Shown piece after piece: positions 41,057-51,234 of a stretch of 64,000 bases of DNA. The notes under the pieces were generated by a model. The model worked only from the letters and a program-made list of their open reading frames with translations, was not told where the DNA came from and ran no database searches. This stretch comes from Clarkia xantiana subsp. parviflora. Lineage: Eukaryota; Streptophyta; Magnoliopsida; Myrtales; Onagraceae. The stretch covers positions 124,001-188,000 of the forward strand of contig JAPTYO010000008.1 in NCBI GenBank assembly GCA_036873135.1, given 5' to 3'. Position numbers and translations under genes: made by a program. Numbering within the stretch: position 1 is the stretch's first letter; each line of letters starts with the position of its first letter.

Positions 41057-42097
41057 TCTTCTCCTTCGTCGTCTTCAATTGCTTCCACTATTCGGTAGAT
41101 CGATCTTTCCTTTCCTGAACTTGACTTCAATTGCTTCTTCCTCAACCTCTTCTTCCTTCTTTTTCACTACATCTATATAGTTCTTTCTTGTAATGTAGTT
41201 ATTATTTTATATTAAAAAAAAATGCAAGGAAAGCTGGTTTTATGGAATCAGAATTCAGAACTTAATATGTCTAAATTATAAATACATATAAATATTATAT
41301 GTTATTTAGAATATTTTTATTTTTATATAAAAAAGTATATTCGTAAATTAAAGTATTACTTTTTCATTAAATAATATTATCCATAATTTAGAAAATAAAT
41401 TTATTTTGTAGGTATTAAAATTATATATTATTTAATAGTGTAGCATTTTCATTGTTTCTACTCTCGTTTAAAACTTTAGGGTATGCATTTGATGTATTAG
41501 TAAAAAATCGACTAATATGTACTAGTCGATACTTAACTATACTTATAAAGTCAATAAAAGGCATAATTGCCAAATACATGCATTTTTTTAAATATGGAGA
41601 TATTTTACCTGTGAATAATAATATTTTTTAACAAAAAAATTCAAATTTTAAAAACATTGGGAAAAAAAAGGTATTAAGTCATGTATGGGAAATGACTAAC
41701 ACTCTAACAGTCGGAATATTAACATTTAAATTTGTGTCTTGATATAGAAGTGCCCTTGAAGTTGTGATCTATTACATTAGTGTCATTTAGAGACAAAATC
41801 GGAATGTTCCCATTATGATTGTCGGAACACCTACCACCGTTGTTCAGAGTCTAGTTTGAATTGTTGGAATTATCATCCGCTAAGTAATGGTAATTAACTA
41901 TAATTTAGCTAATACATAATATAATTTAGTATATAACTGAATTACCTAATAATCCAAACCAAATATGAACTATTACATGAATTAAGATATCACAATATAT
42001 GAAAGCATACATGTATAAATTCAATGATTTTGCCTCATGTCATTTTTTTACTATCATGTAGAATCTTGAGAATTGTGATTCATTAGATTAGATATAG
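41057..42097. other. GTG leader/promoter side and intergenic DNA
   Basis: The first 120 bp are CT-rich on the plus strand and probably hold the GTG 5' UTR. The rest is AT-rich with no recognised feature. Confidence 0.5.
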
Positions 42098-42559
42098 TTA
42101 GGGGTGGCAACGGGTCACGGGTAATCCGTGACCCGCGGGGCCCTACCCCGATTTTGACCCGTTGACCCGCGATTCGTGACCCGTGGGGCGGGTACGGGTT
42201 TGGGGTCGCCCCGCCCCGTTGACCCGCCCCGCTCCGTATGTGGATAATTTATATATATATTACACATTTTTATATAAAACTATATAGGTAATATAATACA
42301 TAGTTAAAATAATTAGGATTTGTGACTTGTATTTGGATTTGAAGTTAAATTTATTATTTGTGATTTAAATTTTAAATTGAATTTGTATATGGTAAATATA
42401 TAATTTAGGGTTTAAATTGCTAATAATATATTATATACAACTAATAGGTGACCCGTGGGTCGACCCGCCCCGCGAACTGTGTGGGGCGGGTACGGGTCGA
42501 CCATCTCGACCCGCGGGGCGGGCACGGGGCAAGCGATACCCGCCCCGTTGACATCCCTA
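42098..42559. mobile_element. hAT-like non-autonomous element (TAGGGGTGGCAACGGG ends)
   Basis: The inverted ends are ttaggggtggcaacggg and ccccgttgacatcccta. The flanking 8-mers agatatag (42090-42097) and agatatat (42560-42567) match at 7 of 8. Gacccg/cgggtc-rich arms enclose an AT-rich middle. It is the same family type as 2640-3255. It lies about 480 bp upstream of the ABCF1 start codon. Confidence 0.7.
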
Positions 42560-43043
42560 AGATATATGCGGAGAAGATAAGGCCCAAAAATATTAAAGCT
42601 CCGTGTTAAGAGACAGCCCAGGCCATGCCGGAATCAATGGGCCGGCGAAATTGGGCCCAATAACTTGAGCAGCTGTCGGCCTGAGGTGAACGGTGTCGTG
42701 CTGGAGTCGGTCAGGTCAAGTCTGGCGATCAGATGAAAAGACAAAACTACCCTTCAATCGCAAACAGACACGTAAAGGCGAACCATCACGTGCGAGATGT
42801 TCCCTATAACTACCCAACCATCGGCAACTTTCCAAAACCTCTTAACCCTCGTAGCCGACGCCGAGCAGCAGATTGCACCTGCTACTCTATCGGAGCAACA
42901 CCTGGTCTAACTTTTTCCAGATCCACAACCGAATTCCCAAGGTTTGTTCTTTCAATCTTCCGCGATTTCTGATTCCATCAGTGGTGTTGCTTCTAGATTT
43001 GGTTACTTATGAGGTTGGATTTGGTGAATCTAGGGTTTGAAAT

Positions 43044-45816
43044 ATGGTGTCTGACGCAAGCAAGAAGAAGGCTGCCCAGAAGAAGGCGGCCGCGGCGGCT
43101 AAGAGAGGTGGCAAGGCTGCATCTGCTGCATCGGCTTCTACCAGGGCACCCGAGGCGCAGAATGGAGCAGATAAGCTCGCTAACAGTGTCGGAGCGATGC
43201 ATATATCGGATCGAACCTGTACTGGCGTGCTCTGCTCCCACCCCCTATCGAGAGATATTCGGGTAAGCTCAATTAATAATCTGTGGATGCAATTGTGTTA
43301 TGTGGTATTATATAGGTTGAAGATTCTTGATTTGACATGGTTTATGTTTACTACAATTAAAAGTTGATTCACGATTGATAATGAAATCCACAATCAAAGG
43401 ACTCATATTCTAATTGTAGAAATTCTCGAGTTCTTATGGATGATTTACCCTAAAAGAAGTGTTTTTGGTTTGTTTTGAATAAATCCTTTTTAAGGGATTA
43501 ATTTCGAATAGTATATTCGTTCGATCTGTTTGTCGAGTCAAGAGCGAAGTATTCATGGAATTTCCCTTGAAGCGTCACGTGGCTTGCTGCAGATTCCTTG
43601 TGTGCAATTTGGATATACTCCATGAAGTTACTACCTTTTGTACAAATTTAACTATTAACAGAATCTATTGCTTATAATATCTATATGCGGTCGAAGTGTA
43701 TGGGCTGTGCTGTCAGTTAAGTTTCTGAAGTGTATGGGCATGCTGTCAATTAACTTTGGATTTTCTAGTTTTATTTGTAACCTTTAGTTGGGAAATCAAT
43801 TAATAATTTGACACTGATATTTTCCCTCGCTGGTATATAAATATAAGGTGGCATATGTGCTGAATTTGTTCGGCAATCTCTATTACTTTATGCATATATA
43901 TTATGTCAGGCTCTTGGAATAACTTAATCAACCCTATCTACATGTCTGCAGATAGAGTCTCTATCGGTTACTTTCCATGGCCATGACCTTATTGTGGATT
44001 CTGAGTTGGAGCTCAACTATGGCAGGTTTGTCATATTCTCTCTATAGTTGCGACATTTTAAATACTATATTCAACTAATCATGACATGAAATAATAATTT
44101 ACAAATTTCAAAAACTTCAGGCGGTATGGTTTGCTCGGACTGAATGGTTGCGGTAAATCTACACTTCTTGCTGCAATTGGCTACAGAGAACTTCCAATTC
44201 CAGATCATATGGATATTTTTCATTTGTCAAGAGAGATTGATGCTTCTGATATGTCATCTCTCGAGGCTGTCATAAACTGTGACGAGGAGAGACTCAAATT
44301 GGAAAGAGAAGTTGAAGCTCTGGCAGCACAGGTAAAGGATATATATACACATGGGAGTTTTCCGAGAAAAAAAACCTGCTAGTGGAGTTATTATAGGTGA
44401 TTCTTACCCCATACTCTCGTCTTCTGCCCCTTTCAGGATGATGGAGGTGGAGAAGCTCTTGACCGTGTTTATGAGCGTCTTGAGGCAATGGATGCAGCAA
44501 CTGCAGAGAAACGTGCAGCTGAGATTCTTTTTGGTCTTGGTTTTGATAAGAAGATGCAAGCAAAGAAAACTAGAGATTTTTCTGGTGGTTGGAGAATGAG
44601 GATTGCTCTCGCTCGTGCCCTGTTCATGAATCCTACTATCCTGTTGCTTGATGAACCAACTAACCATCTTGGTATGTCCAATAACATTGAAAGTTTTTAT
44701 TTTTATTTTCATTTATAAGATGAAACCTAATGAGAAAGTTACATCTTTGACCTAACAGATCTGGAGGCTTGTGTCTGGTTGGAAGAAACCTTGAAGAACT
44801 TTGAAAGGATTCTCGTGGTTGTGTCCCATTCCCAGGATTTCCTCAATGGTGTCTGTACAAACATCATCCACATGCAGAACAAGAAGCTGAAGATCTACAC
44901 TGGAAACTACGATCAGTACGTTCAGACCCGTGGTGACCTCGAAGAAAACCAGATGAAGCAGTACAAGTGGGAGCAGGATCAGATCTCTGCCATGAAGGAC
45001 TACATTGCCCGATTCGGACACGGTTCTGCAAAACTAGCCCGTCAGGCACAGAGCAAAGAGAAGACGCTTGCAAAGATGGAGAGGGGTGGTCTCACAGAGA
45101 AGGTCTCAAGAGACAAGGTCCTAGTTTTCCGCTTCACTGATGTCGGGAAACTCCCCCCACCTGTTCTTCAGTTTGTCGAGGTAAGTTTTGGGTACACACC
45201 CGATAACCTAATCTACAAGAACATTGATTTTGGTGTGGATTTGGACTCGAGGGTCGCCTTGGTGGGTCCCAATGGTGCTGGGAAGAGTACACTGCTGAAA
45301 CTCATGACAGGTGAGTTGGTGCCTCAAGATGGCATGGTTAGACGCCACAACCATCTCAGAATCGCTCAGTACCACCAACACTTGACTGAAAAACTCGACC
45401 TTGACATGCCCGCATTGCTCTACATGATGAGGGAGTACCCGGGCCATGAAGAGGAGAAGATGAGGGCTATCATCGGTCGGTTTGGGCTCACAGGGAAAGC
45501 TCAAGTGATGCCCATGAAGAACTTATCTGATGGGCAAAAGAGCAGAGTGATATTTGCATGGTTGGCTTGGAGGCAGCCACATATGCTTTTGCTTGATGAA
45601 CCCACCAACCATCTTGACATTGAGACCATAGATTCACTTGCAGAGGCATTGAATGAGTGGGATGGTGGGATGGTGCTTGTTAGCCACGACTTTCGGCTCA
45701 TAAATCAGGTGGCTCATGAGATCTGGGTGTGTGAGAACCAAGCTGTGACCAAGTGGGGAGGTGACATTATGGACTTCAAGCGGCATCTCAAGCAGAAGTC
45801 GGGTCTTTTCGACTAA
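43044..45816 (+). CDS. ABCF1: ABC transporter F family member 1 (GCN20-type, two ATPase domains, no membrane span)
   Basis: Five exons (43044-43262, 43952-44025, 44121-44331, 44437-44671, 44759-45816) join in frame to 598 aa, close to the roughly 595 aa I recall for Arabidopsis ABCF1 (At5g60790). The N-terminus is Lys/Ala-rich ([14 protein letters not shown]). The first ATPase domain has Walker [10 protein letters not shown] (104-112), signature FSGGW (216-220) and Walker [12 protein letters not shown] (236-246). The second has GPNGAGKST (416-424), LSDGQ (502-506) and [10 protein letters not shown] (524-533). The second signature is degenerate at position 2, with D for G. ABCF proteins are soluble and ribosome-associated. 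GCN20-type members support activation of the eIF2-alpha kinase GCN2. The ATG at 43044 was chosen because the basic N-terminus follows it directly. A leader intron is possible in 42940-43040 but not resolved. Confidence 0.95.
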
Positions 45817-47636
45817 ATTTGATATGTATGGCCCGGTGAGGGTTGGACCGTGATTCAATCGGCTCGGGTTGAAGAGGGTGGTGTGGTTAGCTTGGTTATA
45901 TCTGTTCAGGCTAGCTATAATACACTTGACAGGTTTTTGGCCAGAAAAGGATTTTACTTAATAGATATTCTTCTTCTTCTTCTTCCTTTTGGTTTTCTTA
46001 ATTTATTATTTACTATTACTGTGGCTACTTAGTATGAGAAGTTTCTTTGATGTTAAGAGTGGACCTGCAACAGCTATGTAGCGTTTTCATCTAATTGACC
46101 TTATATTGCTCTACCATTTCTTATGTTGTATGGTATTATTACTGGGATCAGATCAGATGATTATTATTTATTATTATATTCATCACAATATGGTTCCACT
46201 TTTTTTTTTTGGTAATCATGGTTCCACTTACAAGTGATGACATTATGGCTAGCGGGTGTTGCTAGAAGTAGAAAGTGATATAGGGACCCACAAAGCACCA
46301 ATACATTTGTTCATTTACTTTCTCTTTCCTACTTTCTATTGAAATTTCACAAGAAATTTCACATTTTAAAAATTTACTATATGGCTAGCTGTGCTTTTCT
46401 CTAAAAAACCTCTCAAATTTCTGTGTCTGTGTGTGTATTTTTTTTTTTTTGTGTGAATTAGGAGTAATTATCGCGCAAAATCCCCTACGTAAACAATCTC
46501 AACTCCCCTAAAATTGAATGTATTTGACTGTAATTCTATATATGAAAAGTACTATGACTATGAGGAGCAACTTTCCCAATCAACTTTATGTAGTATATAT
46601 TTTTTTACCCTAAAAAATATAATTGCTTTCAATTTTACCTTTTAAAACTTGAAAATTGCCCAACCAAAAAAAATTACATTGAATATTATTAATTTTTAAT
46701 CTAATTTTTGTCCCCTAAATCATTCAAACAATGGGCTTATCTAATTTTGGATCCACCAGCAAGCTAGCTACCCATATCTATTACACAGGTTTCGAAGCCC
46801 ATCTATCTATCAACAGTTATTTTCAACATTTTTGCATATAATGGTGGGCCGTTTTGCAAATTAGGTGCTACATACATTCGACTAGAATCGAACCACTTAG
46901 ATTTGATTCTATCTATCGAATTTATCTTGAAACGAGTTGTATTCAAAATCTTAATACTCAAATCGAACTAGTCGTAAGTTTGATTGAGATTTATTTTGTT
47001 ACTATTATTATAGCGATCAATCGAGTGCGAACTGAGTTGAGCTAGATTTTATATTCATGAGAAATACTAACTTATTATAATATATAAGGTGTTTATATAC
47101 ATTCCGACCCTCACATTCCGAAAAGATTCCGACTCTATGTTAATGGCAGGACTTGTAATTTTTACACACATTGAGGGCAAATATATTTCCCTCACATTCG
47201 TGATATCTCGAAATGTGAGGGTCGGACTCTTGATCATTTCCGTAATATATAATACATTACTAGTCGAGTCGAACTCAATTATGTCAAGATTGGATGTGAT
47301 ATGAGTTCAAGTTTCAAAATTTTCAGCTCAACCGAGTTCTATCTTAGTAGTCTATTGTCGAGTCAAGTTTGACATATACTCGACTCGTTTATACCCCTAT
47401 ATTCGACACGGGTGATAATAAATATTGGAGAATTGAACATAATTAGTGCCTCAACTATATGTCATGTGTCTTTTTTGTATTTTACAATTTCTTTTGTTAA
47501 TATTTAGTAACCCACCTATCCAAAATTGTTGATATGAGTACCATGGTTCGATTCACCTAATTAGAGGGCTCGTTCTGACTCGAACCCGTGCCAATCTGGT
47601 AAATAATATAAAAACGGGACCGGATGAGAGCAAGAC
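45817..47636. other. ABCF1 3' region and intergenic DNA with a diverged repeat
   Basis: Starts with the ABCF1 3' UTR. From about 46840 to 47400 the sequence is rich in tcgagtcgaac-like phrases. It ends cgactcgtttatacccctat, which resembles the end of a hAT-type element. A small inverted repeat lies at 47100-47230. No gene is seen. Confidence 0.45.
47101..47229. repeat. small foldback (inverted repeat)
   Basis: The phrases ttccgaccctcacattccga on the left and tcgaaatgtgagggtcgga on the right are inverted copies separated by about 90 bp. The structure lies inside the diverged repeat at 46840-47400 and may be a secondary insertion. Confidence 0.5.
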
Positions 47637-48163
47637 AAAACCTATAAACTGTCTGAAATTTGCTCCATGTGAAATTTTGGTGTCTGAAGTTTATAATGTT
47701 GAAATAGACAGTCCCAGGTTTCATTTTTGTTGAAATTTGGAGTCTTCGCGCGTATTTTTCTCTTCATTCAAACATTTTTATAGACCCTTTCACCCACTCA
47801 TAATTCACCACTCTTTACTTTTTATAAAATCGCCAAATTTCTCCCAAAACTTGAACATCCGAAAAAAATGTTTCCAGCTGAGTGGTGTGGAGTGATTTTC
47901 AACGATAATATAGCGAGATTTACTTGTACGGATGTGGCCATCTTCTTAGGTGACGGTCCCGGCAAGGTGACGAGAATGGAGCGTGCACGAGAGCTCCTAT
48001 TTGACAGCCGGTTTCGTCGGGATTATCTTCTCTAAAGTAATCACACCGAGACACCAAATTTCAACAAAAATGAAACATGAGACTGTCCATTTCAATATTT
48101 TAAACTTCAGACACCAAAATCTCACATAGAGCAAACTTCAGATAGTTTATAGGTTTTTAACCC
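47637..48163. repeat. dispersed repeat family C, copy 2 (most complete)
   Basis: The inverted ends are aaaacctataaactgtctga on the left and its counterpart ...gatagtttataggtttttaaccc on the right. The right end thus reads gggttaaaaacc inward, again a GGGTTA start. The interior carries the landmarks listed for copy 1. No target duplication was found. Confidence 0.65.
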
Positions 48164-48862
48164 TTAAATCAACTTATGAATTATTGGTCATGGACCAAAT
48201 CGAGCCAGGGGCTCGCCTGGTCCAAGCTCGTGTTCATAACTAGGTTGAATCAAATTTTAATTATTTATAATTAACATTTCGGATAAGCCGAGGTACCATA
48301 TATTAAAAAAATAATTTGTACCCATATAACAATGATGTGGTGGTTCAGCGCCTCATCTATTAAAAAAATTATTTGTAAAGTAAGAAAAATACACATTATA
48401 TAAATATAGATTTGATATGATTTGCTTCTTATGAAAGAGAGTCGTCGTCAGCTCGACAAACTATAGTTTGCCAGAGCAAAAGTTATTTGATGTCACAGAT
48501 TTGATGTTCTTGTTTACATTGCAGATTTTTATCAATGCAATAATGCCAAGTCAACTCTCCAAAAATGTCGGAATATTCAAATGATTCCCTTGCATGAATC
48601 ATGGTATCCACGATGCTCAGATTCCACGTCCAGATTCTTCTAATTACATTTCTTAAATCTTAATCTTAAGCGACAATTAAGTCCATTCTTTTTTTAGAAT
48701 ATACTCACGCAAGGTGGCAAAACTATACTATTAATGTAATGTTTTTTCAGAAATATCACGTTTCCATGACCTAAGAACAACTTCTAGTGTCGAATGTATA
48801 CCCCAAATGCAATAATACTCTAAATCTATTCATTTTTCTTTTATTAATAATAATAGGATATA
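48164..48862. other. intergenic DNA
   Basis: Nothing recognised. Confidence 0.45.
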
Positions 48863-49274
48863 ATGTTAAGAATCTATAAATTGGTTGCAGTATCATCCAT
48901 ATTGAAATTTGGTATCTGAAATTTGTAATGTGCTAAATTGGACAGCCTTATTGAAATTTGATGTCTCCGTGTGAATTTTTCTCGTCATTCAATCATTTTT
49001 ATCAACTCACTCGGCCACTCATAATCTACACTCTTTACTTTTCACAAAGTCGCCAAATTTCCCCCAAAACTTAAACATCCAAAATAAAAGGTTTCCAACA
49101 GAGGGTGTGGAGCAATTTCCAGCGACAATAAAGCAGGATTTACATGTGCGGATGTATCCAGGTTCTTAGGTGACTGTCCTGGCAAGGTGACGAAAAGAAG
49201 CGTGCATGGGGGGTCGAATTTGACGAAAAGAAGCGGATGTATCCAGGTTCTCTAAAGTAATCATACCGATACAC

Positions 49275-49427
49275 TATAAGGGAATAAGATATAATAGAGA
49301 TAAATATATCTTATTATATTCAGATAATTCTAGATTAGGAATATATATATTCTTAGTATATTATCATATTATATTTTCCTTATTATATTGTTATAAATTT
49401 AATATTTGTTATAGATATAGTCTTGTA

Positions 49428-49467
<40 letters not shown>

Positions 49468-49498
49468 ATCAACCCAAAACAATTCTCATTCTTCTATA
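49275..49498 (+). repeat. left LTR of the TRIM-like element
   Basis: 224 bp, AT-rich, with a (TA)n tract at 49431-49461 that makes it longer than the right LTR. Confidence 0.8.
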
Positions 49499-49511
49499 TG
49501 GTATCATAGCC
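49499..49511 (+). other. primer-binding site
   Basis: tggtatcatagcc immediately follows the left LTR. It differs by one base from the common plant form tggtatcagagcc. Confidence 0.75.
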
Positions 49512-49789
49512 TTTATTTCTCTAACGAGTATAACTTACAAGCCGCCGCACACCATCGTCGCTGTCTTGGGGCGGTCGGCACCGACATTAGCTATGCAGTT
49601 GTCATGCCGGCCGCCCCTGTCCAATTTTGATTTCAGTCTTTTTTCTTTCTTTCTTTTCTATTAAAACAATAAATCTCTGCTTCCGTGTTGACGAATTTTG
49701 CATCGATCCTCTGATTTAGCGCCAACTGACGAAAGAACCACACCGATGGTCCCTACTATCGTCATGTCCGCCTCGATTATTCTCCGTCG

Positions 49790-49985
49790 ATGCCGACTGG
49801 ATCTCTTCGGGCTTCCGCCGATGTTGACTGAAACTCCGGGCTTCCGCCATTGCCGACTGGACCTCCGGGCTACCGCCGTGCCGACTGGATATCTCCGGGC
49901 TACCGTCGTGCCGACTGGACATCTCCGGGCTTTCGCCGTTGCCGACTGGACATCTCCGGGCTTCCGCTGTTGCCGACTAGAACTC
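49790..49985. repeat. minisatellite inside the TRIM-like element
   Basis: About six imperfect units of gccgactggacatctccggg with cttccgc/ctaccgc spacers, period about 30 bp. The open frame across them is a by-product. Confidence 0.75.
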
Positions 49986-50086
49986 TCCGAGTATCTGTCG
50001 ATGACAACTTGACTATTCGGGCATTCATCAATATTCTTCGTATCAAGATCGGCATTCTTGTCAGAACGTCCGTCTTGCGGGGGGCG

Positions 50087-50289
50087 TATAAGGGAATAAT
50101 ATATCTTAGTATAAATATATCTTATTATATTCAGATAAATCTAGATTAGGAATAAATATATTCTAGTATATTATCAGATTATATTTTTCTTATTATATAT
50201 TTAATATTTGTTATAGATATTGTCTTGTATCTATATATATATATACTCAACCCAAAACGTGACAATAATACAATTATCATTCTTCTATA
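50087..50289 (+). repeat. right LTR of the TRIM-like element
   Basis: 203 bp, collinear with the left LTR apart from a shorter TA tract and a short insertion (cgtgacaataata). Confidence 0.8.
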
Positions 50290-50582
50290 GATACCATTTT
50301 TCAACAAAAGGGAAACCTGAAACACTCCAATTCATTTTTACGTCAGACACCCAATTTCAACATTAGTAACTTTAGACAGTTCATAGATTTTAACACTAAT
50401 TTGTATATAATATATTATTGCATGATTGATACTTATCAATGCAAAGTACGTCATTAGTGTCCCCCTAAAAGCTAAAACCTAGACCCAAGAATAATGGAAT
50501 ATACAAATTATTCTTTACTGCTTGCATCATTTATTGGATCTATTGATGATCCATTAATTCCACTTCTAGATTCTTACACTAA

Positions 50583-50857
50583 GACTCGCAATTCGGGCTC
50601 GACACGATGGGCCGACACGGACACAACACGAAAATTATGAGTTTGGTTTTAATAATAGTGACACGGAACGACACAATAACATGATATAACACGACATTTT
50701 AAACTAAAATGGTTAAATATTAATTTTTTTATTCAATTTACTATATATTTTTTGTGCCGAATTTTTATATTGGACCGTGTTTGAACTAACCCCAGAATAC
50801 GATACGAACTTGGCATGACACGAACCCGCACGACCCGTATGAATTGCAAGCCCTAAA
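50583..50857. mobile_element. hAT-like fragment rich in acacga motifs
   Basis: The outer ends are cgcaattcgggctcgacacg and cccgtatgaattgcaagcccta, which are inverted relative to each other in the gcaattc core. The interior repeats gacacg/acacgaca. Target duplication is not clear. This motif-rich type is common among plant hAT-derived elements. Confidence 0.5.
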
Positions 50858-51234
50858 TTCCATTGACTTGTCGGCTGTTGCTGTCTTGCTGAACAACCCA
50901 AAACTAGTTTCTTTTTCAAATTTAATATATTCAGTTTTTCTCAACTTCAAATATTTTTCTGATGAATAAAAAAAAGATTTGGGGCTGAAATTTAATTAAA
51001 ACTTACTTTATTCTACAAGAATATATTACAGTCATATATATCTTTAACCGTTGTTCCTTGAAAGTAACCCAAACATATGACCTATAGGGTTCAAACATAT
51101 AACTACTATCACGCACAACATCCATATATATAGACGACCCAGATCAACCCGAATTGATCTAACCCAACCCAACCCAACCCAACCCAAACATCATATGAAA
51201 GACAATATTATAAGAGACACTATGCAATATTTAG
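50858..51234. other. 3' flank of the NRT2 gene
   Basis: Likely contains the NRT2 3' UTR. A caaccc short tandem (about 51160-51186) is present. No other gene is seen. Confidence 0.45.

Larger units (their letters stand above)
49275..50289 (+). mobile_element. small non-autonomous LTR retrotransposon (TRIM-like)
   Basis: Two direct LTRs (49275-49498, 50087-50289) share the start tataagggaata and the end attcttctata. They enclose 588 bp. A primer-binding site tggtatcatagcc follows the left LTR directly, matching the initiator-Met tRNA type typical of copia-like elements. A G-rich tract (gcggggggcg) precedes the right LTR. The motif gatac flanks both sides, offset by two bases on the left. The interior has no gag or pol. 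It contains a gccgactggacatctccggg minisatellite, so the element depends on enzymes in trans. A relative on the opposite strand lies at 24135-24420. Confidence 0.8.
48863..50410. repeat. dispersed repeat family C, copy 3, split by an LTR element
   Basis: The left part (48863-49274) and right part (50290-50410) together align in order to copy 2. The phrase taatcacaccgagacacc-caaatttcaac of copy 2 is cut exactly where the LTR element begins and resumes after it. A duplicated aagcggatgtatccaggttc segment inside the left part is particular to this copy. Confidence 0.6.

Noticed and set aside
45501..45858. Minus-strand frames under ABCF1
   Set aside because: Antisense shadows of the second ATPase domain.
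49698..50149. Open frames within the TRIM-like element
   Set aside because: They consist of a translated tandem repeat (about 30-bp unit) with no gag, protease, integrase or reverse transcriptase motif.
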